From: Phoronis pallida
Lineage: Eukaryota > Phoronida > Phoronidae
DNA length: 12,904 bases
Direction: 5' to 3'
Assembly: GCA_028565715.1 (NCBI GenBank)
Contig: JAOXYC010179246.1
Span: 1 to 12,904, forward strand
Shown here: piece by piece, positions 8,001 to 12,904 of the stretch
How positions within the stretch are numbered: position 1 is the stretch's first letter
Layout of the letters: the number at the start of each line of letters is the position of its first letter
Program-made: the position numbers and the translations under genes
The notes under the pieces: generated by a model
What the model saw: the letters and a program-made list of their open reading frames with translations, nothing else
Databases searched by the model: none
Told to the model about the DNA's origin: nothing

Positions 8001-9082
8001 ATTTTATTGTCTTAACAATAATCATCAAATTTTGTTTTGGAATAAAATTGGTCAATTTCAAAGATAATCAATATAAGGTTTGTTATGTAAACAATATTGT
8101 TTACAAACAAACGACAGGTTTGAAATAATTGAAAATCACCCTCATTTCTTGAAAAGGTATAGTTTTAATAATTCAGTGGTGAACTCCGGGCTGAACTCAT
8201 CTGTTACACCGGCAATGCCTGTGATTGGTTGAGTACACTTGAAGGCGGCCGTTGGGCTCATGAACACTCATTGTAAAATGCAGTGCCATAAAAGAGACAG
8301 AGATGAAGCAAAGAAGTTTTTGGAACAATAAAGACTCTGTTTTTGTATGAAAAGTTTGCAAACGAAGTATTGAATAGCTTCTATCCAATCCCGAACTACA
8401 CGCAGCCGGTTGCCGTTAGCCTACAGTGAAGTGTTCTACTAGATAACGCCAGGTGGCGGTACAAATCGACCTATTTGAACGATTACACAAGTGTTCTTGT
8501 GTTTTTAGAGAATTCCGTAAGAGTGTAATAACAAAACAATTTTATTAAATTGTTTCATGTATTTTTTGATTCATGTATGACCAAATTGTATCTTAGAGGA
8601 TATCAACGAGTCAGTGTAAATGTTTTTGTTTTTCAAAATTAGACACCAGTTTAGAATTAACAACTGTTTGCAATATGTACTTCCAGCACATCAATCTGAC
8701 TCATACTTACCTGGTATAAGGTTTTATCGGTGATCAGTAAGGCCGAGACCTCAGGAAGAGGCCCTTTCATTGCACTACGATTGGGCTGACGCTTGCGATA
8801 ACCCCAAATGTGGGTTACTCGGATGCATAATTTCTGATAGTGGGGGACTGCGTTCGCGCTAACCCCTGATAATACCAAAGCAATGATCTTGCCCCCAAAA
8901 CATCTCTCGAAACCCTCACGCTTCACGGCTTAACGGGAAAATTTGATGTGAACCAAGGACGACAGTAAAATATTTACATTCACTTTTCAGGTCTTCTCTA
9001 CGAAGGTTCGGTATTTGAGAATGGACTTTTGGCAATGAACAGTACGGAGACGGTGAACAATACACAGTCATTTTCAACGTGA
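1570..9082 (+). CDS. SLC28A (CNT3-like): Concentrative nucleoside transporter (SLC28/CNT family), 10 exons, complete
   Basis: Ten exons: 1570-2072, 3083-3224, 3515-3706, 4156-4317, 4738-4863, 5169-5293, 5572-5740, 6472-6630, 7270-7450 and 8991-9082. They join in frame to 1851 nt (616 residues plus stop), close to the 649-691 residues of human CNTs. The family couples Na+ (some members H+) to uphill nucleoside uptake. The protein has an acidic cytosolic N-tail (about 1-90), helices from about residue 95, the gate region PVVCGIGLQ-ILGL, FVFGEKY (about 266-272), FxxVINILYYLG, RPF...LTPSELNAIMTAGFAT, VMSAP-like IMSAPAALA, the GTKIFFSEFIAY motif (501-513, holding Glu509) and VACFMTA near the end. 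The C-tail is short with two N-glycosylation sequons (N603, N609). Oddities: the substrate motif reads SIFLGPLE (328-335) where human CNT3 has NIFVGQTE, and Ser542 replaces the ribose-contact Asn. Frame and splice sites are otherwise intact, so it looks functional. Start choice: first ATG in the open frame, with a second ATG three codons on. The family call is very secure; the exact paralogue is not. Confidence 0.95.
2558..2597. repeat. Tandem duplication of a 20-bp unit in intron 1
   Basis: GCACTGTATTTTACGCACTT occurs twice head to tail (2558-2577 and 2578-2597) with no mismatch. The rest of intron 1 upstream of the SINE (2073-2757) shows no gene or other repeat that I recognise. Confidence 0.75.
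2763..3064 (+). mobile_element. tRNA-derived SINE in intron 1, sense orientation
   Basis: The head is tRNA-like: an A box TAGCTCAGTGGTAAG near 2773-2787, a possible anticodon arm CGGCCTT-TTAACAA-AAGGTCG, and a B box GGGTTCGCGCC near 2817-2827. A unique body follows. The 3' end carries TTGTAAAGCGCTTTG and AAAAGCGCTATATAAGCA, then an ATT/TTA tail. This 3' end type is common in invertebrate and deuterostome SINEs and is presumably borrowed from a partner LINE. TATAC at 2758-2762 and again at 3065-3069 may be a 5-bp target-site duplication. It is not a working tRNA gene, because the acceptor stem does not close. The parent tRNA cannot be named safely. Confidence 0.85.
3083..3224 (+). CDS. CNT exon 2: third and fourth membrane helices
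   Basis: Acceptor TTTATTTTCAG ends at 3082. The first base completes Trp168, giving the W-V start seen in human CNT3. Encodes residues 169-215, including LDTGRNPQNLRSAGTLVIF and LFLTSKFPTK, matching human FDTAKLGQQQLVSFGGLIM and LFLFSKYPTR. Donor AAG/GTAAGA at 3225, phase 0. The acceptor lies only about 18 bp beyond the tail of a SINE. Confidence 0.93.
3515..3706 (+). CDS. CNT exon 3: WRP helix and FVFGEKY segment
   Basis: Acceptor TTCTAG ends at 3514; 64 codons, residues 216-279. WRPVVCGIGLQLILGLVIVR matches human YWRPVLWGIGLQFLLGLLILR, and GSIFVFGEKYIDHPVAFK matches ASFVFGEKYKDHFFAFK. Donor AAG/GTACGT at 3707, phase 0. Confidence 0.95.
3787..4096. repeat. CAT/CGT trinucleotide and hexanucleotide microsatellite in intron 3
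   Basis: About 310 bp of TCA, TCG and ACC triplets arranged as (ATC), (GTCATC) and (GTCACC) runs, in places interleaved. All three forward frames and one reverse frame are open across it, giving low-complexity Ser-rich, Ile/Val-rich and Met/Thr-rich translations; these are spurious. It lies between exon 3 and exon 4 and ends 59 bp before the exon 4 acceptor. Confidence 0.95.
4156..4317 (+). CDS. CNT exon 4: YYLG helix and first half of the substrate motif
   Basis: Acceptor TTGTTTTCAG ends at 4155; 54 codons, residues 280-333. ILPCIVFFSCVINILYYLG matches human VLPIVVFFSTVMSMLYYLG. The exon ends ...AAASIFLGP where human CNT3 has ...ASGNIFVGQ. The donor GTAAGT at 4318 is a strong consensus and the only reasonable one, so the terminal Pro333 codon (CCA) is real in this sequence. 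Confidence 0.93.
4318..4737 (+). other. Intron 4: no gene seen; GC-richer block at about 4550-4625
   Basis: The intron is AT-rich except for 4550-4625 (GGAAGGCCCCCAGC ... GATGCGGCCTCGCCC), which may be a fragment of an interspersed repeat I cannot identify. A small imperfect inverted repeat GTGGTT-AACA-AACCAC lies near 4479-4494. No open frame here has recognisable homology. Confidence 0.4.
4738..4863 (+). CDS. CNT exon 5: second half of the substrate motif and SELNAIMTAGF
   Basis: Acceptor ACGTTCAAAG ends at 4737 and is the only AG near the pyrimidine tract; 42 codons, residues 334-375. Begins LETTLMFRPF where human has TESPLLVRPY, so Glu335 of the motif is kept but Thr becomes Leu. TPSELNAIMTAGFATVAG matches human TKSELHAIMTAGFSTIAG. 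Donor GGG/GTACGT at 4864. Confidence 0.93.
4864..5168 (+). other. Intron 5: no feature recognised
   Basis: 305 bp between a GTACGT donor and a TTCAG acceptor. I see no repeat, RNA or open frame of note. Confidence 0.5.
5169..5293 (+). CDS. CNT exon 6: MSAPAALA segment
   Basis: Acceptor ATCTTCAG ends at 5168. Encodes residues 376-416 plus two bases of Ser417. HVIAATIMSAPAALAIAKL then HPETETP matches human HLLTASVMSAPASLAAAKL then WPETEKP. Donor AG/GTAAAA at 5294, phase 2. Confidence 0.93.
5572..5740 (+). CDS. CNT exon 7, followed by a GC donor
   Basis: Acceptor TTTTAG ends at 5571; the first base completes Ser417, then 56 codons (418-473). DAAVQGSLSSVKVVV...VNIIGFMGLLTF matches human EAATQGASSSISLVA...VNLIAFLALLSF, and it ends FPELSFE like human YPQLSFE. 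The homology break falls exactly at GAG/GCAAGT (5741), which makes intron 7 a GC-AG intron. A GT 12 bases downstream (5753) would add four residues and fits the alignment worse. Confidence 0.9.
5741..6471 (+). other. Intron 7, GC-AG type
   Basis: The donor is GCAAGT directly after GAG, and the acceptor is TTGCGATTAG. Apart from the first-T-to-C change the donor matches the consensus fully (GAG/GCAAGT), as usual for GC-AG introns, which need strong pairing elsewhere with U1. MITE copy A occupies 5979-6307. Nothing else is recognisable in it. Confidence 0.8.
5979..6307. mobile_element. MITE copy A (non-autonomous inverted-repeat DNA transposon)
   Basis: The left end AAGATACTGTCTCCTCGTTG and the right end CAAGGAGACAGCATCTT are inverted copies. 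The similarity continues inward for about 70-95 bp, past ATCTGGCGTC/GACGCCAGAT-type and TTTGTGTATGAGTC/GACTCATACACAAA-type segments, interrupted by an indel. TA flanks both ends (5977-5978 and 6308-6309); the left flank is also TTAA, the right is TTTA. No transposase open frame exists, so it must rely on an enzyme in trans. The TA flank suggests a Tc1/mariner-type enzyme; TTAA would suggest piggyBac. Confidence 0.85.
6472..6630 (+). CDS. CNT exon 8: family signature GxKxFFxEFxAY
   Basis: Acceptor TTGCGATTAG ends at 6471; 53 codons, residues 474-526. VISSYLFMPLDYMIGIDW matches human LICSYIFMPFSFMMGVEW. GTKIFFSEFIAY carries Glu509, equivalent to the transport-essential Glu519 of human CNT3; the neighbouring Asn is Ser here. 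Donor TCT/GTAAGT at 6631, phase 0. Confidence 0.94.
6631..7269 (+). other. Intron 8: no gene seen; holds a cluster of palindromes at 7055-7204
   Basis: The intron is 639 bp and AT-rich. The first 400 bp hold nothing I recognise. The last part holds the nested inverted repeats listed separately. Confidence 0.5.
7055..7204. repeat. Imperfect terminal inverted repeats enclosing two perfect palindromes
   Basis: CCGAGTTTAACACTTAAGTT at the left aligns with the reverse complement of the right end (CCGAGTTGATCACTGAA...), followed on both sides by GTTCAGTT(A/T)CTTG-like sequence. The arms are about 35 bp with one gap. Inside the left half is a 29-bp perfect palindrome at 7094-7122 (arms AAAATTCTATTCGC, one central base). 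In the right arm is an 18-bp perfect palindrome at 7176-7193 (ACTGAATTCGAATTCAGT). It could be a small foldback element or MITE remnant; no target duplication is clear. Confidence 0.55.
7270..7450 (+). CDS. CNT exon 9: core helices with the GF(A/G)(N/S)xxS motif
   Basis: Acceptor TTGTTTAG ends at 7269; 60 codons plus one base (residues 527-586 and the first base of Gly587). TYILTGFGSILSVG aligns with human TYALCGFANIGSLG: Tyr535, Phe540 and Ser545 are kept, and Asn is Ser542. GLRAVIGGNVACFMTA matches human AVRALIAGTVACFMTA. Donor G/GTGGGT at 7451. A stronger-looking GTATGT at 7444 would shift the last exon out of frame. MITE copy B begins 19 bp after the donor. Confidence 0.88.
7470..7727. 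mobile_element. MITE copy B, same family as copy A
   Basis: The left end AAGATACTGTCTCCTCGTTG is identical to copy A. The right end GAGGAGACAGTATTTT is its inverted partner, with arms that share CAAATCAACTAGAAA and CTGTAA(A)GGGG further in. It is flanked by TA (7468-7469 and 7728-7729); both flanks can also be read as TTAA. At 258 bp it is shorter than copy A (329 bp), mainly because of deletions in the right arm. It starts 19 bp downstream of the exon 9 splice donor. There is no coding capacity. Confidence 0.85.
7728..8702 (+). other. Middle of intron 9: AT-rich, one FOX-like palindrome, no gene seen
   Basis: This stretch has no open frame with recognisable homology. A perfect 18-bp palindrome GTAAACAATATTGTTTAC lies at 8087-8104 and extends imperfectly to about 8077-8113 (GGTTTGTTAT ... 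AAACAAACG). It holds two opposed GTAAACA motifs, the core bound by forkhead factors. Confidence 0.45.
8703..8868 (+). ncRNA. U1: U1 spliceosomal snRNA-like gene in intron 9
   Basis: 166 nt against 164 in human U1. The 5' end ATACTTACCTG is identical to the U1 segment that pairs with 5' splice sites. Stem-loop I is TCGG-TGATCAGTAAGG-CCGA, with the U1-70K loop differing from GATCACGAAG at two bases. The stem-loop II loop has CATTGCACTAC; the ATTGCAC core bound by U1A is intact. Stem-loop III is GATAACCCCAAATGTGGGTTACTC: relative to human, TT became AA on one side and AA became TT on the other, so pairing is kept. The Sm site region is CATAATTTCTGATAGTG. Stem-loop IV is GGGGGACTGCGTTCGCGC then AACCCCTG. 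There is no poly(A) tail or target duplication, so it is not an obvious retrocopy. No convincing PSE is visible upstream, and only a weak 3' box candidate (CCAAAGCAATGA, about 8875). It is a U1 gene or variant; a degenerating copy cannot be excluded. Confidence 0.88.
8991..9082 (+). CDS. CNT exon 10: short C-terminal tail and stop
   Basis: Acceptor TTCACTTTTCAG ends at 8990. Two bases complete Gly587, then 29 codons and TGA (9080-9082). The tail LLYEGSVFENGLLAMNSTET carries sequons at N603 and N609. Human CNT3 likewise ends in a short tail with ENAFNST and GNTT, so the position, length and glycosylation pattern agree although identity is low. Confidence 0.82.
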
Positions 9083-9450
9083 ATGGGATTGGTAATATAC
9101 TTATCATTTAACCGTTGATCACAGCTATAAATGTGAAGGTTTCTTGACAGCTTTTTTAAGAGTCTGGCAATGTTTTATTTTGTTGTAAAAATATATCGTG
9201 TTGGCTCTATGCAAAGTGACAATAAAAAATACTCATTTTTAACCACAATGAGAATATTTTTAAGATTTAATTTTGTAAATATAAATTAAAGTCTACACAA
9301 TTTCAATAGATTTATAAGTTTTATTGTATATTACCAAGTAGAACATTTATAGATACCAGAATGCATATTTGTACAAAAATAAATGTATGCTTTTTGTCTT
9401 TTCACATATAAAGTGATTCTTACAATGAAAATCGAATCCAATAAAAGGTG
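9083..9450 (+). terminator. 3' UTR of the transporter with poly(A) signals
   Basis: After the TGA the sequence becomes AT-rich. AATAAA occurs at 9221-9226, 9378-9383 and 9440-9445; the first would give a 3' UTR of roughly 160 nt. Which one is used cannot be told from sequence. Confidence 0.5.
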
Positions 9451-9717
9451 GTAGTACTTCCCATGAATTTAAGAATCATTTTATCACTTAACTTCGCCAA
9501 TTTGCGAAAAAATGTGAGAATTTCAATATTCTTTACATTGAACTTTACAATTCTTCACGTCTAAAGCATTATGCACATGCCGCGCACAATGCTTTTCAGG
9601 TGTTTCAGTACTCGTGTACTCCACTTTCTGATAATACAAAGTGATATCAATTCGAATATAAGGGTAGTTAAGTGATGAATTTATATATATTGTATTCTTT
9701 GAATGAATGACTGTCTC

Positions 9718-9817
9718 TTGTAAAGCCCAAATTTTTCAATTAATACTACCATAGATACTAAATGGTTTCTCAGATGAAAAGCGGTATATAAATAGTGATG
9801 TTATTATATTTTTATCA
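9718..9817 (+). mobile_element. Degraded SINE 3' end
   Basis: TTGTAAAGCCC near 9719, then GAAAAGCGGTATATAAATAG followed by TGTTATTATA matches the layout of the SINE 3' end in intron 1 (TTGTAAAGCGC ... AAAAGCGCTATATAAG ... TTATTATT). No tRNA head is present, so it is a 5'-truncated or decayed copy. Confidence 0.45.
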
Positions 9818-10007
9818 TAACACAACTGACCAACCCACAAAACAGCCAGCATGTTGGTATTTTTGCCTTTAAATACAGGTCATAATATGGAAAATAATTG
9901 AATTGAAAAATCATTGGCAACTTTTCAAAATGCATTGTGGCCTTAAAAAACAACAACAAACAATATCTTGATTGCAGCCAATAAATATATTTGTTTCATC
10001 TTATACA

Positions 10008-10094
10008 ACATTAACAGTACTATCATGAACATCAGTGAACATTAACAGTACTATCATGAACATCAGTGAACATGAACATCATGAACATGAGTGA
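10008..10094. repeat. 31-bp tandem duplication with a degenerate third unit
   Basis: Two identical 31-bp units (10008-10038 and 10039-10069) begin ACATTAACAGTACTATCATG and end ATCAGTGA. A shorter, altered third unit (ACATGAACATCATGAACATG...) runs to about 10094. Otherwise 9818-10540 is AT-rich intergenic DNA with nothing recognisable. Confidence 0.8.
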
Positions 10095-10539
10095 AGTGAA
10101 AGATAACATAAAGTTCCAACATTAATTGAGATTAATTAACGAATAACGTAGATGATGCAGATTACATGTACTTAGGTTGAGCATTTTCTGTGACACTTTT
10201 CTCCAACATACAAAGATTTTTTAACCACCATGCATCACTTCAATAAACCTACGTAATTTACCGTATTTTAATCATATTATTTGTCAGCTCAAGAATTTGT
10301 TCGTAATTTTTCTGACAAGATTGTCACTATGAAGTTGCACTTTACTTTACAACAAACATTTGGTACACAGAGATGACAGCAAATGGTACTGATCCAATAA
10401 TTGTTCTGGTGGTTTGACAACACCTTACTGATAAATCAAGATCACCACAGATTTTGTTTGATTTACTTTAAAACTTTATCTCAATCCAATGCTACAGAAT
10501 GTTAACATATTTTAGTTTGAGAAGAGGAGCACTATTTTC

Positions 10540-10702
10540 AAAATTTACTTTATTTACTTATTGTCTAAATTGCAAAATCAACCTAACCCTTGACACATTT
10601 ACTACTATAACCTTCAACAACATTGATTAAATTACCAGTAGTTACTATAATTATGCACTTTAAACTTTAATAAGTTAGCTTCTCCAGTTGCACTTGTTCT
10701 GT
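10540..10702 (-). terminator. 3' UTR of the V-ATPase gene with a poly(A) signal
   Basis: On the - strand the stop codon at 10705-10703 is followed by AT-rich sequence with AATAAA at 10554-10549 (TTTATT on the + strand), about 150 nt downstream. A TTTAAT (ATTAAA on the - strand) also occurs near 10663. This gives a convergent arrangement with the transporter, with under 1.3 kb between the two likely 3' ends. Confidence 0.45.
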
Positions 10703-10796
10703 TTACTCAATACCATGATCGTCCATAAGGTGTTCGAAGGAGAAGGGGATAAACGTGTAGCCTTCGCCCTTGTAGAACTTCGACATAAACTCCACC
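10703..10796 (-). CDS. V-ATPase a last exon
   Basis: Acceptor TTGAATTCCAG precedes 10796. One base completes Trp of RLHW, then 30 codons, beginning [20 protein letters not shown] and closing [10 protein letters not shown], and TAA. The length and the GY(T/K)F(I/L)PFSFEH ending are those of metazoan subunit a. Confidence 0.95.
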
Positions 10797-12155
10797 CTGG
10801 AATTCAAATTGTTATTAAAAATTGACATGTGAAATGTATAATAATAATAAATTATTATATTTTGGCAAAGAATCCCCATTTCAATTAATTTTTTTCCTGG
10901 GACATGTTCCGAAACAAAAATCCACCATTTTGAATGTATGTACTACAACTAAAGCTTGAGAATGTTGGATGTTTCATGCCAATCATGTCACAATAAGAGA
11001 CTAGTGTTGTTTCAGTTTTAACGAAAATAATTGTTAATATTGTTCGACGCACCAAAGACATTAGAGAGCAATTTAATACATCTTCTGCTACTCATAATTC
11101 CCAATTATGTGAAACCAGATAGTACTAAAATAGATGCATGCAAAGCTCTCGTGTTGTTTAATGTTTCTACTTTTGGTCCTGTCCCAAAATTTCCTGATAC
11201 ATTAGAAAACCCAAGAATGCTCTCCATCCATTATGATCAAGGCTCTTGATGTAAGACAGCTATCATCTCAAATTTACTTTAATCTCCGCTGAAACGTACC
11301 AATGCAAACGCAGGGTGTGGAGGAACGCCGACAATCCTTCCATTATGCAGAGAACGCCAATAGTGAGGAACGCCCACGGTGTGAACACGGCGGCAATGAT
11401 GGGTGCGCCGAGATAGGAGTAGTTGAAGTTAAAGCCAATACGCAACACCATCGTCCAGAGTACATCAGAGAGTTCTGAAACGAGAATTTTTTTGTTCAAA
11501 TGATTAAAATACTAGCAGGACAAAACGTAGGAATGGCTTTAATAAAACTTTCTGAAAAGGCAATCATTGAGTTTAAAATCATGTCATGCAAAACCATTGC
11601 TAGCCTTTTAGATAACGAGTTTTATAAGCTATAGCCAGAGAGGTTGATAGCTATAATTCCTTCTAAGGTGAATATCATGTCAAATAGAACATTTTTGAAT
11701 GTGAAACTTCTGTCGACTTATACAAATAAACTTTCAGATGATACAATCAAAATATAAATATAAACAAGTGTATAATACGGGTTGATTCTTAATTTGAGTA
11801 GGAACGTACGAGCATGGGCGAGACTGAGAGCCCAGAGCCAGAGATAGGATGCAGTATGGGAAATACAACTCAGACAATACTTACGAGCATGAGCGAGACT
11901 GAGAGTACAGAGTCGGAGATAGGATGCAGTATGGGATATACAACACAGACAATACTTACGAGCATGAGCGAGACTGAGTGCCCAGAGTCGGAGATATGAT
12001 GCAGTATGGGAAATACAACTCAGACAATACTTACGAGCATGAGCGAGACTGAGAGCCCAGAGCCGGAGATATGATGCAGTATGGGAAACACAACTCAGAC
12101 AATACTCAATGACGTGGATACCCTGGTAAATCATCACTTCACCAAACTGAAACTC
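10703..12155 (-). CDS. ATP6V0A (Vph1 family): V-type H+-ATPase subunit a, last three exons (5' part beyond the window)
   Basis: Exons in order on the - strand: 12155-12035, 11474-11300, 10796-10703. They join in frame to encode about 129 C-terminal residues ending [16 protein letters not shown]. Subunit a forms the two proton half-channels of the membrane Vo sector. The segment includes GIHVIEYCL, then [17 protein letters not shown], whose first Arg equals the essential Arg735 of yeast Vph1. It continues [29 protein letters not shown] (with the second conserved Arg) and [20 protein letters not shown]; human ATP6V0A1 has VEFQNKFYSGTGFKFLPFSF at the end. No further exon of this gene is visible between 12160 and 12904, so the next exon lies off the right edge. 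The odd feature is the fourfold tandem repeat at the end of the first exon here, which offers four in-phase donor sites. Confidence 0.95.
10797..11299 (-). other. V-ATPase intron between the last two exons: no gene seen
   Basis: 503 bp with a GTACGT donor and CCAG acceptor. A 72-codon + strand frame at 11031-11249 has no recognisable homology and the composition of intron sequence. A short ATAATAATAATAAATTATTA stretch lies near 10837-10857. Confidence 0.5.
11300..11474 (-). CDS. V-ATPase a exon: LSDVLW to LRLHW
   Basis: Acceptor CTCGTTTCAG precedes 11474. Two bases complete Gln, then 57 codons, then TG of Trp. [14 protein letters not shown] matches human [29 protein letters not shown] is near identical across the family and holds the second channel Arg (Arg799 in yeast Vph1). 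The loop [20 protein letters not shown] is the variable part. Donor TG/GTACGT. Confidence 0.95.
11807..12106 (-). repeat. Four tandem 75-bp copies of exon end plus 5' splice site
   Basis: Units on the - strand: A 12106-12032, B 12031-11957, C 11956-11882, D 11881-11807. Each starts AGTATTGTCTG and ends GCTCGTA. It covers 23 codons of the essential-Arg helix, the last exon base and the first three intron bases. Unit joins read GTA/AGT, so A, B and C have the donor GTAAGT, while D has GTACGT and runs into unique intron. 75 bp is 25 codons, so all four donors keep the same phase. A and B keep [18 protein letters not shown] has RLCTLS in place of RLWALS. D has SYLWLW, changing the essential Arg to Trp by one CGG-to-TGG transition. 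Few differences separate the units, so the expansion looks recent or homogenised. Confidence 0.95.
12035..12155 (-). CDS. V-ATPase a exon with the essential-Arg helix (as spliced at donor A)
   Basis: Acceptor CTTTTCAG precedes 12155. Forty codons plus one base: [17 protein letters not shown], then the helix ending SLAHA. Donor C/GTAAGT has GT at 12034-12033. The last base plus AA of the next exon make the Gln of AHAQLS, exactly as in human and yeast subunit a. Using this first donor gives the standard protein. Confidence 0.88.
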
Positions 12156-12904
12156 CTGAAAAGTAAATTTGATGGTCTTTAATATGAAACTAGGAATGTG
12201 GTCAATAAAGAGAGATTCAACATTTAAAGGTCATAATTTGTCTTTTACAAAACTATGAAAATAAAAATAACTGAAATAGTGACATAGTCTGCAATTTTTT
12301 ATGGAGACAATGTTGTCAGTCATTTTTACTTGAATTATACAACTCATATAATACTTCATCACCGAGACGCACCATTTTTTTTAAACGCACTTAACGAGGC
12401 ATTATATTGGTAGGCGCCCGGCACGTGACCCTTTCACCATTTTTTGACGTCAAGGGCCTATTTTGAGTCATCAGGGCTAAATTTCCATTATAAGCTGGGT
12501 ATAATATGAAATAAGGAAACCTTGTGATCACGAACAAAGATTGGTCATGAAACAGGATTAAAAATTAAAACTTGAGCACGAATTCGACTATCCCTGTTGG
12601 CACTTATTTCAGGATAATACAATAAAACCTGAATCACACCTCGACAGACAATTGCGCATCTTTTTTTCTTTTAACAATAGCGGATATGTAAGGTGCATTG
12701 GGCAAAACTTTGGATAAATGGGAAAAAACAAAAAAATATGGGGAATTATTGAGATGCTGGGTAAAAGCATTGTAATGAATTAAATTTTTCCAGATAAATG
12801 ACTCTGTAGTCTGCATAGATGACCAGCAAAACTAGAGCAACGCTAAAGGGATGCGCCCACGTGGGTATGCAACTCGACATATACAAAGATAGAGTTTAAA
12901 AACT
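12156..12904 (-). other. Upstream V-ATPase intron, running off the window: no gene seen
   Basis: AT-rich sequence without any frame resembling the upstream part of subunit a. A 10-bp palindrome CCCACGTGGG lies at 12856-12865 and GCACGTGACC at 12421-12430; both contain an E-box core. No repeat family is recognised. Confidence 0.5.

Noticed and set aside
8657-8926. 89-codon - strand frame
   Set aside because: It lies antisense across the U1 snRNA-like gene and has no protein homology.
11031-11249. 72-codon + strand frame in the V-ATPase intron
   Set aside because: No recognisable domain, no codon pattern distinct from intron sequence, and no splice context.
11718-12137. A single 139-residue repeat protein on the - strand
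   Set aside because: It is the V-ATPase exon read through all four repeat units and on into the intron. The proper protein splices out after a unit; the tail past unit D is intron sequence.
12634-12816. 60-codon - strand frame as an upstream V-ATPase exon
   Set aside because: Its translation does not resemble any part of subunit a, and it lacks plausible flanking splice sites.
1-12904. CRISPR array, prokaryotic operon or defence system
   Set aside because: Both genes are spliced metazoan genes; there are no regularly spaced short repeats of CRISPR type. The 75-bp repeats are exon copies without spacers.

Overview
The window is eukaryotic and almost certainly from a marine invertebrate. Two genes are split by spliceosomal introns, the background is AT-rich, and there is a tRNA-derived SINE with a (TTA)n tail, a pair of short inverted-repeat transposons and several satellites. 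The SINE 3' end (AAAGCGCTTTG...AAAGCGCTATATAA) and a U1 snRNA that resembles vertebrate U1 point to a deuterostome such as an echinoderm, hemichordate or cephalochordate. I cannot name the species from the sequence.

Layout on the + strand. Positions 1-1569 hold a degenerate ~110-bp minisatellite (about 185-480), then upstream DNA with two copies of AGGTCACGTGAT and a hairpin. Positions 1570-9082 hold a complete ten-exon gene for a concentrative nucleoside transporter (SLC28/CNT family, 616 codons plus stop). Its exons join in frame and align end to end with human CNT3. Its introns contain a SINE (intron 1), a CAT/CGT microsatellite (intron 3), MITE copy A inside a GC-AG intron (intron 7), perfect palindromes (intron 8), and MITE copy B plus a U1 snRNA-like gene on the same strand (intron 9).

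Positions 9083-10702 are a convergent intergenic stretch with poly(A) signals, a SINE fragment and a 31-bp tandem duplication. From 12155 down to 10703 on the - strand lie the last three exons of a V-type H+-ATPase subunit a gene (Vph1/ATP6V0A family). The rest of that gene lies beyond the right edge.

Four things stand out. (1) The V-ATPase exon encoding the transmembrane helix with the essential proton-path arginine carries four tandem 75-bp copies of its 3' part. Each copy ends in an intact in-frame 5' splice site, and one copy has the arginine changed to tryptophan. (2) A U1 snRNA-like sequence with an intact 5' splice-site-recognition end sits in the last intron of the transporter. (3) The transporter keeps its fold and two key glutamates, but the substrate/cation motif N-I-F-V-G-Q-T-E reads S-I-F-L-G-P-L-E and the ribose-contact Asn is Ser. 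(4) A two-copy MITE family with TA or TTAA target sites inserted twice in the same gene.

The two genes have separate jobs: sodium- or proton-coupled nucleoside uptake at a membrane, and acidification of organelles. Only their tail-to-tail order links them here.
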